Shown: in pieces, positions 33,759 through 43,000 of the stretch
Position numbering within the stretch: the first letter of the stretch is position 1
How the letters are laid out: every line of letters begins with the position of its first letter
Assembly (NCBI GenBank): GCA_018823835.1
Contig: JAHJHT010000002.1
Span: 806,001-870,000, forward strand
From: Alphaproteobacteria bacterium
GTDB lineage: Bacteria; Pseudomonadota; Alphaproteobacteria; Rhizobiales; Rhizobiaceae
DNA: 64,000 nt
Direction: 5' to 3'
The notes under the pieces: model-generated
The model's input: only the letters and a program-made list of their open reading frames with translations
Told to the model about the DNA's origin: nothing
Database searches by the model: none
Translations under genes and position numbers: made by a program

Positions 33759-34400
33759 ATGGAATACACGACTGAAGTTCTCGACCGAACTACCGGCGAC
33801 CTGAAGACCGTTTCCCTCGGGAATTGGCTGAAGGTTTCCGAGTATGGCGCGACCAAGGGCGTCGGGCCTCGCAGGACCAAATCGATCCTCACCCACCTCG
33901 GCCTGCTACAGGAGGAGCGCGAAACCTCTGCCTCAGGACGAGGGATCGTCACCCGCAGACGCCTTACTCCCGACGCGGTCAAAGCTGGTCTTGGCAAACG
34001 CATATATCCGAGGAAGACCGGCAGCTTTCCCTTCGACGTGTTGTCGCCCGAGGGGCAAGCCTGGGCTGACCTTAGATGGGACCATGCTGTCGCTGACATC
34101 GCAGCAAAGGTAGCCGCCGATCCAATGGTCTCCCATGCCAAGGAACGCCTCGACAGGCTCAAGACTACCCGCCGGTCGGAACTGACCCCTCAGATGGAAG
34201 TCTGCTTCCTGTCCGACTTCTTTCCCGATCTCGCCCAGGTCGACATCTGTAGGATCACCGGGGCGCCACCCCGGATGGTTTCGCTCTACGTCAATACCCG
34301 AGCGGATCAGCTAAGAGCATGGAGGGCATGGAAGTGTAAGCAGCTACCAGAAGCTCTGGGTATCACCTTCCGGTCCGATCTGGTGGACCCTCAAGAATAA
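33759..34400 (+). CDS. Hypothetical protein, possible DNA-binding
   Basis: A 213-residue protein beginning at ATG 33759 with AAGGAG five bases upstream. The first 70 residues (TVSLGNWLKVSEYGATKGVGPRRTKSILTHLGLLQ, then GIVTRRRLTPDAVKAGL) look like a winged or MerR-like helix-turn-helix. The C-terminal 60 residues may hold another helical DNA-binding region. This kind of protein is often found in phages and islands as a regulator or accessory replication factor. I do not recognise a family. It is transcribed convergently with the restriction operon. Confidence 0.6.
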   Translation: MEYTTEVLDRTTGDLKTVSLGNWLKVSEYGATKGVGPRRTKSILTHLGLLQEERETSASGRGIVTRRRLTPDAVKAGLGKRIYPRKTGSFPFDVLSPEGQAWADLRWDHAVADIAAKVAADPMVSHAKERLDRLKTTRRSELTPQMEVCFLSDFFPDLAQVDICRITGAPPRMVSLYVNTRADQLRAWRAWKCKQLPEALGITFRSDLVDPQE

Positions 34401-34589
34401 CCCTCCAAGTAGACACGGCAGGAGAGTTCCCATTCCGATGGTCTCTCCTCCGTGGTCTACATTCTAGAGGGTACATGCAGGCATGCTTCACGCATTCCCA
34501 TGATTGTCATCCGACTGGATACCTACATACACAAGGACTTACATCGTCGGAAAAAGACCGCTGATGGCATCAGGCTGCGGCACGAATAT

Positions 34590-35567
34590 TCAAGGAGTGT
34601 CTTGCTGCTCGCGAACGACGCCTATTAGGCGCCTGAACTCCTGATCATTGCTGGCATTCTTCCAGCGGTTCACGAACCGGCACACGATTTGAAGGTTGTC
34701 CTTCTCGTAGTGGCCGCTGCTGTCGATCCGGTCGAGCGAGCACAGCATCTCCTTGTCGTCCTCGTCGCCATCGTACTGAAGGCGGAGGTCTGTGATCGCG
34801 CACAGGCCGTCCTGCTCTGCCAGCAGCGCCTCCAGAAACGGCATCAGTTCATTCTCGGGGATCAGTAGGTCCTTGTTCTTGACTGTCTTCAACACCTGCT
34901 GGCCGTTCGCGAAGTTGACGGTGCCTTTGACAGTGGCCGCCATTCGCCAGATCGCCTTCTGGCGGGCGTTGTATGTGACGCCAGGGTTCTTCTGGCGACG
35001 CGCGGCCTTGGCCTGCCATTCAGGGCGCGAATGCCAAGGGGTGAGATCGTCGCCGTTGATCAGCGCCAATGCGTATTCGGCGTTGTCGGGCTTCAACTGC
35101 TGAAGGGTTCCTTCGGTAAACAGGAACTCCTGCGCCTTCGGGTGTAGCCCCGCCCATTCGAGCCGGTTTCCCTTGCGGTTCAGGTTCGACCATGGGTCGC
35201 ATGGCTTGTGGCAAATGATCACGTCGCGGCGGTCACCTACTGTTTCTTTAAGCGGCTCATAGGTGGCAGGGTCGGGGCGCGAGGTCGTCCACCACAGTTG
35301 GTCTTTCTCACGGTGTATCCAGATGTCGCCCTCGCTCTCGACGATGGTGGTCATGAGGTTGAACCAGCGGGAGGCGACAGGGCGCGTCGGGGTCTTACCC
35401 GCTGCCGTCTTGTGGAGGCGCATACGGTCCTGGATGTAGCCCTCACGATCGCCTGCTTGCCAGAAATGCTGGACGCGGACGTCGTTCATGGTCGCGATAG
35501 TGCTACGGGCCAGGCAGTCCGGCCATGCGTAGTTCTCGCGCCCGAAATTGGCGATGTAGACCCTCAA
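34590..35567 (-). CDS. HNH endonuclease with unknown N-terminal domain, last gene of restriction operon
   Basis: A 325-residue protein. The C-terminal 75 residues form an HNH-type nuclease: GLCAITDLRL (first Cys near 256), then SLDRIDSSGHYEKDNLQIVCRFVNRWKN with catalytic-region Asp near 279 and conserved Asn near 291 and 300. The N-terminal 200 residues begin RVYIANFGRENYAWPDCL and include tryptophan-rich strands (DIWIHREKDQLWWTTSRPD). They might be a base-modification reader, but no family is recognised. The start is probably TTG 35567 with GGGGGAA upstream. It lies 20 bp after the CBS-HEPN-like gene in the hsd operon. A modification-dependent or backup nuclease role is inferred. Confidence 0.7.
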   Translation of the reverse strand: MRVYIANFGRENYAWPDCLARSTIATMNDVRVQHFWQAGDREGYIQDRMRLHKTAAGKTPTRPVASRWFNLMTTIVESEGDIWIHREKDQLWWTTSRPDPATYEPLKETVGDRRDVIICHKPCDPWSNLNRKGNRLEWAGLHPKAQEFLFTEGTLQQLKPDNAEYALALINGDDLTPWHSRPEWQAKAARRQKNPGVTYNARQKAIWRMAATVKGTVNFANGQQVLKTVKNKDLLIPENELMPFLEALLAEQDGLCAITDLRLQYDGDEDDKEMLCSLDRIDSSGHYEKDNLQIVCRFVNRWKNASNDQEFRRLIGVVREQQDTP

Positions 35568-35587
35568 TGTTTCCCCCGGCTCGGCAC

Positions 35588-36421
35588 TTAAGTGCGTATT
35601 GCGACGAGCTTGTGTGTGTCCAGAATATCGCGGACGATTGCGCACACCTTCGCCGCTTGCTGCCTGTTCGCAGCGTAGTCGTTTGCGTGAGCAAGATCGT
35701 TCCGCAGGTCCTCTATTCGCTTGAACATACGTTCCAACTCCTCGCGACGCCGTTTCGTCTCTTTGTTGAAGAAGAGCCTGATCAGAATGTCACGCTTGTC
35801 GCAGAACTGCGTGAACAGCAGCTCTGTGACGATCCCTTCCTTGCGTCTCGCGTCTTCGATCCTCATTCGGAGATCGCCTTGGCGCTTGGAAGAGATGCAG
35901 CTGAACCATTTCTCGCCGCTGGGATCGGCTGCTTGGATCGCCTCTGTCATTGCTACTTCGAGACCGGTTACGAGCCCAAACAGAGCCGCTCGCACTGGCA
36001 GCTTCTGCAAATCGGACAAGCTAACGAGGCCAACGACGCCTTGGTCCGAAACTAGCAGGCGAAAGGGTCGGGTATCCGCTTCTTTGACGAAGGACAAGAT
36101 GCTGGCGTCTGCCCCGATAAGGCAGTTCTCGTGCAAAGGCCGGTATGCCCGCGAAACTGGCGCGTCGGGCGCGGAGGCATCAAAGTACCAGTCTAGTTGG
36201 ATGGTCCCGACTATGTGTTCGTTGCCTTCGCCGCCATCGACAACCGGCATAAAATCGAACTTGCTTACGTTCCGTTCCGCGACTGCTCGGAGACTATCGT
36301 CGAGGTGGCAGCAAGCGAAATGCTCTCGCCTTGTCGCGATCATGCTGACGCTCAGACCGGCGTGCAGGGCCTGGAAGTCGTCGTGCTTTTGACGTTCCGT
36401 CCCGTCCACTCGATCTACCAT
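35588..36421 (-). CDS. CBS-domain protein with C-terminal HEPN-like motif
   Basis: A 277-residue protein. Residues about 25-142 resemble a tandem CBS (nucleotide-sensing) pair: SKFDFMPVVDG...HIVGTIQLDW and FRLLVSDQGVVGLVSLSDLQKLP. Residues about 145-270 are helical and contain RNDLAH (R240 to H245), the R-x4-H pattern of HEPN ribonucleases, after a charged helix (KRRREELERMFKRIEDL). The arrangement suggests an RNase or scaffold controlled by a nucleotide ligand. It starts 12 bp after hsdS and is followed 20 bp later by the HNH gene, so it is part of the operon. CBS and HEPN readings rest on short motifs. Confidence 0.65.
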   Translation of the reverse strand: MVDRVDGTERQKHDDFQALHAGLSVSMIATRREHFACCHLDDSLRAVAERNVSKFDFMPVVDGGEGNEHIVGTIQLDWYFDASAPDAPVSRAYRPLHENCLIGADASILSFVKEADTRPFRLLVSDQGVVGLVSLSDLQKLPVRAALFGLVTGLEVAMTEAIQAADPSGEKWFSCISSKRQGDLRMRIEDARRKEGIVTELLFTQFCDKRDILIRLFFNKETKRRREELERMFKRIEDLRNDLAHANDYAANRQQAAKVCAIVRDILDTHKLVAIRT

Positions 36422-36433
36422 CGCGCTCCGCTT

Positions 36434-37888
36434 TCACGCCTCATGTGCGCGTCTGCCGCGCCTCGCTTTCGGCTTCGTTCGGCGTTCTGCCATGATCCGC
36501 TCCAGCAGCACGCTGGCGGTTTCGTCGGCAGGGTCTTGTGGCACCAGTTCGCCCCTGAAGGCTTTGGCGAGTACGGCTTGATCGAGCCGATCGATCAGCT
36601 TGCGGGCGCTGGTTGCCTCGGAAGCGAGCCGGTCGATCCATGTGAATGCTCGCTCGATGCTGGTCTCGATGATGTGCTGTTCCTCAAGTGGCGGCAGGGG
36701 CACAGGCAATTGACGAACATCCCGAAGGTTCAGCCCAGGCATGTCAATTCCCCGGTATTTTGAATGGAGCCAGCTTTGGGCCACGCGACTTTCCAGCCAG
36801 CGGGCGAGAAAGCTTGTTAGTATCAGCCGCGAAGGCCGGAACCGCGCTGTTCCCTGCGTTATGTTAGCGCCGGTAAGCGCATCGGGAACGATAGCCACCT
36901 TAGTTGCTCTGATGATGCCGAGAAGTATGTCGCCGCCGCGCAGTGACGCTCGCTCATACCGGGCGGCGATCTCTTCACTGGTGAACAGAAGCTGATTGAG
37001 CTTGATGCGACCATTCTCAATGTCCGTGCCTCTGACGTAAGGAACACCAGACGCTAATTTCGGGCCGGGTTGAACGATCCCGTAGACGATCTCGGCACCC
37101 GGCTCGACTACCATTTCTGCAGTCGCCCAACACCAATGAGGAGGCAAATGGAAGAGGGCTTCTGGAGTTGCTCCAGCGGAAATCGTCTTCCGTTTCTGAT
37201 GCTCCAGGGACAACTCCTCAAGTGCCCTTCGAACTGCTGCGGTATCAACTCGACCGGCTCTCACAACGTGAAACCCATCTGCAAACGCCGCCGCAAGCAC
37301 GGCTTGTTTGTACTTCTCGACAAGGCGCGGGATGTGGTCGAGGTGATCACGGGCACGTCTGGATTTGCCGCAGAGGCTGTCGATCTTCGCCGCGATCCGT
37401 CGCTGCTCGGGGATCGGCGCTACGGGCACCGCAAGTTCGGCAGCGCGGCTCCCCGACAGCTCTTTGAATGTCGTACCGCTCGCCTTGCTCTCCGCGTACT
37501 CCACCGAACTGAGAAGGTAGTGCCGGAGGTATTCTGGGCTCAGTTCGCCCTTTAGAACGAAGCTCTTGAAGCCTTGATTGGTGCTGATCTCACCAGCTGC
37601 AATGGCGCAATACCCGACAGGCGCCCGCGACGAGAACAACACCGTCCCAGGCGGCATGATGCGGGCAGCACTGGTCCGATAACCTTTCTCGCTAAGATCA
37701 CGACGGCCACGGGATATGTACACGTCCTGATAGCCCGTGAGGTCAGCAGGTGTCAGCCACGGAATGCCGTGCTCAGTGAAGTTGCCATCGTCACTGGTCG
37801 ACGGTGTACCGCCGCCCACAACGTCGGCGACAGCTCCCATAGAGGTCCACGTCCAAGTCGGCGGTATGTCCCATCGTTCCTCGGTCAC
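36434..37888 (-). CDS. hsdS: Type I restriction-modification specificity subunit HsdS
   Basis: A 484-residue HsdS with two target-recognition halves. Each half opens with a W-x-W/L pattern (TWTWTSMGAVADVVGGGTPST and HWCWATAEMVVEPG). Each ends in the conserved P-hydrophobic-P-x-x-EQ element (VAPIPEQRRIAAKID and PLPPLEEQHIIETSI) followed by a coiled-coil spacer. It sets the bipartite DNA sequence bound by the HsdM2S methylase and HsdR2M2S complex. The GTG start overlaps the hsdM stop (GTGA). Both recognition domains are complete, with no internal stops. The target sequence cannot be read from the protein. Confidence 0.93.
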   Translation of the reverse strand: MTEERWDIPPTWTWTSMGAVADVVGGGTPSTSDDGNFTEHGIPWLTPADLTGYQDVYISRGRRDLSEKGYRTSAARIMPPGTVLFSSRAPVGYCAIAAGEISTNQGFKSFVLKGELSPEYLRHYLLSSVEYAESKASGTTFKELSGSRAAELAVPVAPIPEQRRIAAKIDSLCGKSRRARDHLDHIPRLVEKYKQAVLAAAFADGFHVVRAGRVDTAAVRRALEELSLEHQKRKTISAGATPEALFHLPPHWCWATAEMVVEPGAEIVYGIVQPGPKLASGVPYVRGTDIENGRIKLNQLLFTSEEIAARYERASLRGGDILLGIIRATKVAIVPDALTGANITQGTARFRPSRLILTSFLARWLESRVAQSWLHSKYRGIDMPGLNLRDVRQLPVPLPPLEEQHIIETSIERAFTWIDRLASEATSARKLIDRLDQAVLAKAFRGELVPQDPADETASVLLERIMAERRTKPKARRGRRAHEA

Positions 37889-39351
37889 TCGGCCGCCTCC
37901 GCGATGGCGGCAGCCTCCTCGACCCTGTCAGGCTCGATCTCTTCCGACAGTGTTTCGATCTCATCCAGCGCAGCCTTGAGGTGGCCGATGATGGCAGCAG
38001 CGATGTCCTCCGGCTCTGTCAACGCTTCCTCGGCCTCGGCCACAGTGTCGCGCAGCCATGTTATGTCGAGATTGTCTTTGCGGGCGGCGATGATCTCGCG
38101 GCTGAAGATGCGCCAGCGCCCATCCTCGCCTTGTTCCATTCGCTCGGCCCCGCCATTCGGATCGGAGCCATAGGTACTCTCGAAGTCGGTGAAATCGGCG
38201 ACCGTGAGAGGGCGCGTTTTGCCGAAGGCAGGCATGTTGGCCCGCATGTCGTAGACCCATACGGCCTTCGTGTTCGCCTTGTCGGTCTTGCCGCGCTGGA
38301 AGAACAGCACGTTGGTCTTCACCCCCTGTGCATAGAAGATGCCGGTCGGCAGTCGCAGGATTGTATGGAGATTGCAGAGGTCCATCAGCCACGTCCGGAG
38401 CCGTCGGCCGGTATTGTCCTCGAATAGCACGTTGTCGGGCACGACCACGGCAGCGCGGCCATTGGGCTTCAGAGCGCGCACGATGTGTTCGACAAAGGCA
38501 AGCTGCTTGTTCGATGTGTCCGCCGTCACCGAGAAATCGGAGCGGATCGGACGACCGCCGCCTTTCTTGGTCCCGAAAGGCGGATTGGTCAGCACCAGGT
38601 TGGCCCTGGGCAGCGTCGCGCCATCCGGCGACAGCGTGTCGATCAACTCCACCCCGCCCTCAATACCGTGCAAGAGCAGGTTCATCATACAGAGCCGGTG
38701 CGTGTCGGGCACAAGCTCGGCCCCAACGAAGGCGTTGTGACGCTGAAAGAAGGCCTGCGCCTCCGGTAGCTTGTAGAGGTCGTCGGTGTGATCCTTGATG
38801 TAGCGGTCGGCGGCGACGAGAAACCCAGCCGTACCGGCGGCAGGGTCCTGCACCGTCTCGCCCGGCTGAGGCTTCATCAGGCGCACGATGCAGTCGATCA
38901 GCGGGCGCGGCGTGAAGTACTGTCCTGCACCCGACTTCTTGTCGGAGGCGTTCTTCTCCAGCAAGCCCTCATAAAGGTTGCCCAGCCCCTCCTCGCGGGC
39001 GGAGAACCAATCGAGCTGGTCGATGTTGGAAGTCAGTGCCTTGAGGTTCGTTGGCTTCCTGAGCCGAGTCTGGGCGTCGGTGAAGATGGCGCTGACAAGA
39101 CCGTCCTTCGCCTTGCCTAGGTCGAGCAGCATAGCCTTGTAGTAGTCGAGCTGTTCCATGCCCTCGCGCTTGGCGAGGGCGCCCCAGCGATAGCCCTCCG
39201 GCAGCCGGTTCTCGCGGCCCGTCTCCTCCAGCATCTTCAAGAACAGGAGATAGGTCAGCTCGGTCACATACTCGTTGTAGGTCACGCCGTCGTCGCGCAG
39301 CACGTTGCATAAGCCCCAGAGCTTGGAGACGATGTCGGTGGTGGTGGTCAT
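37885..39351 (-). CDS. hsdM: Type I restriction-modification methyltransferase HsdM
   Basis: A 488-residue N6-adenine methyltransferase. An N-terminal helical domain (SKLWGLCNVLRDDGVTYNEYVTELTYLLFLKM) is followed by SAM motif I (DPAAGTAGFL) and the catalytic NPPF motif (LTNPPFGTKKGG). QYFTPRPLIDCIVRLM is the usual HsdM signature. It methylates host DNA at the HsdS-defined site. The ATG at 39351 overlaps the stop of the caspase-like gene (TGATG), and an ATG at 39360 is an alternative. The stop overlaps hsdS. It appears intact and should be functional. Confidence 0.95.
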   Translation of the reverse strand: MTTTTDIVSKLWGLCNVLRDDGVTYNEYVTELTYLLFLKMLEETGRENRLPEGYRWGALAKREGMEQLDYYKAMLLDLGKAKDGLVSAIFTDAQTRLRKPTNLKALTSNIDQLDWFSAREEGLGNLYEGLLEKNASDKKSGAGQYFTPRPLIDCIVRLMKPQPGETVQDPAAGTAGFLVAADRYIKDHTDDLYKLPEAQAFFQRHNAFVGAELVPDTHRLCMMNLLLHGIEGGVELIDTLSPDGATLPRANLVLTNPPFGTKKGGGRPIRSDFSVTADTSNKQLAFVEHIVRALKPNGRAAVVVPDNVLFEDNTGRRLRTWLMDLCNLHTILRLPTGIFYAQGVKTNVLFFQRGKTDKANTKAVWVYDMRANMPAFGKTRPLTVADFTDFESTYGSDPNGGAERMEQGEDGRWRIFSREIIAARKDNLDITWLRDTVAEAEEALTEPEDIAAAIIGHLKAALDEIETLSEEIEPDRVEEAAAIAEAAE

Positions 39352-39992
39352 CAGTTCCATACACTCGTCAGTTGGCCGCCGTTGTCGCGGTAGTAGAGAT
39401 TGAAGCCGAGCTGCTGAAACACTGTCGGCATTAGATTGCGCATCTCCGATGCTGCGAACCGTGCGATGGCAAGGTCGGGCTTTTTGTCTCTTCGCCGCCT
39501 GCGGTTACGATCTTTCTCGGCAAAGAAGAACGACCAGTACAGCATGTCCACGCTAGACGATGTTACCCAATCCACGGAGGTCGAATAACCGGCAATCCAA
39601 TTGACACCTGCTCCGTTATGCTGATCAAGAAGAAACTCGGCATTGGCCTGGTTGCAGATCAGACAACTTCCAAAATAGAGGCCTGTAACCGTAAAGTTGA
39701 CGTTTGCATTTCGGATGATGTTCCTAAGGACCGCCCTGGAAATCAGATTGCCTGGGCTGCCCTGTAGATTATTCGCGTCTCCGTGCGCCGCGATGTAAAT
39801 CGTGTGGAACGTATCGTTGGCGGCGACCTGTCCCACGACTGTTTCCAGAGAGCTTCTGTCGCAAAACATGTCGTACCGGAACCCGAACGGGTTCGACACG
39901 GCGATACCACATGCGGTCTCGAAAAGAGCTCGAACACTATGATTTCCGTCGTCCCACCAACGGGCTTCGACGACCGACAGGCCAGTAATCAT
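39351..39992 (-). CDS. Caspase/CHAT-like peptidase embedded in the hsd operon
   Basis: A 213-residue protein with the layout of a caspase-fold (CHAT-type) cysteine peptidase. Strand-His-Gly is TIYIAAHGDANN (H70), and strand-Cys is TGLYFGSCLICNQ (C110), 40 residues later as usual for the dyad. A third strand WIAGYSTSVDWVTSSS is followed by a helix, matching the substrate-side segment of the fold. A basic patch (RNRRRRRDKK) follows. The ATG comes right after GGGGGAGG, 9 bp behind the hsdR stop, and its stop overlaps hsdM, so it is firmly within the operon. Bacterial relatives act as suicide or regulatory proteases. The link to restriction is inferred from position. Confidence 0.7.
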   Translation of the reverse strand: MITGLSVVEARWWDDGNHSVRALFETACGIAVSNPFGFRYDMFCDRSSLETVVGQVAANDTFHTIYIAAHGDANNLQGSPGNLISRAVLRNIIRNANVNFTVTGLYFGSCLICNQANAEFLLDQHNGAGVNWIAGYSTSVDWVTSSSVDMLYWSFFFAEKDRNRRRRRDKKPDLAIARFAASEMRNLMPTVFQQLGFNLYYRDNGGQLTSVWN

Positions 39993-40001
39993 GCCTCCCC
40001 C

Positions 40002-43000
40002 TTATGACGCTTTCCGCCACATTTCTTCGTTGATGCCGGCGAGTATGGTTTCAAGCTCACCGCCGAACACCTTGTTGAGCCGGTTGAACCCTCCATCGGC
40101 GGCGAAGGGCTCCTTGTCGATGGCCTCGCGGTCAACGACGACCTCTTTCTCGATTTGGTCGCCAATGCGCTTTAACCACCGCTTCTGTGGCTCTGTCCAT
40201 GGGCGACTGGCGATGACCCCTCGCATTGCGGTACGGACGCGGTCCTCGTATGGGGTTAGCGGGTCGCCCAAGGCTGCCTGACGCACGAAGCCGATGATTG
40301 AGGCGGCAATCTCTTCGTTCCTCGCGTCGGCCCATGCACGGCGCAGATTGGCCTCGGAGTAGCCCTTTCGGTCGAGTGCCAAGCGAAGCTCCTTCAGGTC
40401 CGCACGGGTGAGGTCCCGAGGACGCTGCACCACCAGCTTCAGCGCAGCGATGCTGTTTATGTTGTCGCGCACGAAGGCGGCAAAACTGTCGAGGAAGTCT
40501 TCAGGCTTCTGCGCCTCACCATAACCGCGCGTGACCGCGACGATCTCGTCGGCATGAGGCGAGATCGGGACATAGCGCTGGTTCTCGCCGTCCCCCTGCC
40601 AGTCGAGGATTGGACCAATGGCAGAGCGACCCTTCAGCCATGCCGCAAGAGCCGGCACATCGCCTGACAGAAGCCGTTTCAGCATCGCCTCAGGCGTCTC
40701 CCCCGCAACAGCCTCGAACCGTTGCCGCGCTTCGTTGGGTAGCTTCTTAAGGCGGCGGCGGAGCTTGACGACGATCTGTTCTCGGATCGTCTCGCGATGA
40801 CCTTCGTCGGCAGCGCCGATCATCTCGCCAATGAGCTGCTCGAAGGAGATCGACGGATTGACGACGACCGGCTTCATGTCAGTGAGGTCTTGGAGATGCG
40901 GATAGAGGTCCACGGCATCGAAGATGCGGAACACGTCCTTGCCGATCTCCGGGCACTGGCGTGTCGCCCGTCCGATCATCTGCTCATACAGGATACGGCT
41001 GTTTACCCTGCGCAGGAAGACGAGGTTGACGATCTTCGGCACGTCTATGCCCGTCGTCAGAAGATCGACCGTCACGGCGATTTTAGGGTTGGCATCATTG
41101 CGGAATGAGCGGATCAGGGCTTGCACCCTGTCCACGCTACCCGTGATCTTCTTGACCGCCGCGTCGTCGATCTCTCCGTACGCATCGGCGAAAGCCTTCT
41201 TGAGGGCGCTGACTACGATGTCGGCATGGGCATCGGTCGCCGCGAAGATCAGCGTCTTACCGGGCAAGGCCGGATCAATGTGTCTCGCCAATTCCTCGGC
41301 GACCACGCGATTGAACTCTGGCGTGATCACTTGCCGATTGAACTGCTCGACTTCGAAGTGGATTTCGTCGGGCAGGACGGCGGTGTCGATTTCACCAGTA
41401 GCTGGAGCCAAGTATTCGACCTGCTCGCCTGCCGAGAAGCCTATGCCCGCCCGCGCCAGGGCGGTCTCGATGCGGATTGGCGGTTCGTGGTCGATCAGGA
41501 AGCCGTCGATCACGGCCTCGCGGTAAGAGTAGCGGAAGATCGGGTGGCCGAATATATCGGTAGTGTGCAGCGCGGGCGTGGCCGTGAGTCCAACCTTCAC
41601 CGCGTCGAAATATTCTAGCACGCGGCGGTATTTTGAGATGTAGTCCTCCTGGCTCCGAAAGCTAAGCTCCGCATCGGACATCTCGCGGTCCAGTAGGTAG
41701 CCACGGTGGCACTCGTCGATGACCATCAGGTCGTACTGATCAACCGGCGGAGCCTCAGACGTATCGGCTGCATAGAGAACTCGTTTGACCAACCCCTGGA
41801 TCGTGCAGATGTGGACCTTGGTCTCCACTTCCGGCGCCACGTCTTGCAGTCCCTTCAATCCGAAGATTTCAGCAAAAGTCTTTCCGGATACGACCCTGGT
41901 GGTGGAGAACTCGCCTTCCGTCTGATGCCCTAGCGCGCTGCGGTCCACGACGAAACAAATCCGGCGGAACCGCTTTGCCGACAGCAGGCGGTAGAGAAGC
42001 GCTATGGCAAGCTTGGTCTTGCCGGTGCCAGTTGCCATCGCCACCAGCATATTCCGTTGGTCGGCTGCCAGGGCTGCCTCCACGGCCCGTATAGCGGCTT
42101 CTTGATAGCGTCTGATGGGGAAGCCAAACTCGAACGGCTGGGCCTTCAGAGCGGCGTCTGCGGCGTCCTGATCGACCTCCAGCAGTCCGGATAGGCCATC
42201 GGGCGTGGGCCAGTCCACTAGGGCGCGGCGATGGTTGGCGCTACGGCGCGTGTCGCGGAACCAGATACCGCTCTCGGTTTCGATTTGCTTCAGGTAGGAA
42301 CGGCCATTAGCGGCGAAGACGAAGGGTACGCGATGCTCACCCCAAGGCCCTCCGGCGGTCAGGAAGTCTCCGCTGGCCGCGATCCCGAGCGAATACCGTT
42401 CTGCCTGGTCAATGGCCGCAGAGACGTTCTTCCGCTTCCGCTTAGCCTCGACAATGCCGATCAGAGTGGTGTCGACGAAGAGGGCATAGTCGGCGGGACC
42501 GTTCGCGGTCGGCCATTCGGCAATTGCCATGTTGCGGCCCTTGGCAGGACGGACCCCGGCGCTGTATCGCAGCGACTTGGTGTCGACTTTCCATCCGCGA
42601 TCCCGAAGCTGCTGATCGACGAGCGCTCGGGTCTCGGCCTCGTCAAGCCCCAGCTTGGTGGCTGCTTCCTCGCCTCGCGCGAGGAAGTTCATCATGACAC
42701 CACGCGGTGCGCTCTCGGCTTCGGCCTGGAGGATTGCGAGCTTAGCAGTTATGGCTGCCTTGGCGGCTTCCGTCTCCTGCGCAAGCTGCTCCCAAACAGT
42801 CCGCTCTTCGGCCTCGCGCTTCAGCCTCTCCTCCGCTGTCTCAAGCGCGCGGGCCTGCTCCTCGGCTTCGCGGCGGGCCGTGGCGACAGCATCTTCGCTC
42901 TTCAGGACCTTGATGCGCAGTGCGTCGATCTCAAGCCGTAGCGATGCGGTCGCATCGACTGGCTCCGGTGGCGGGATAAACGGACCGGGGTTGAAGCCCG

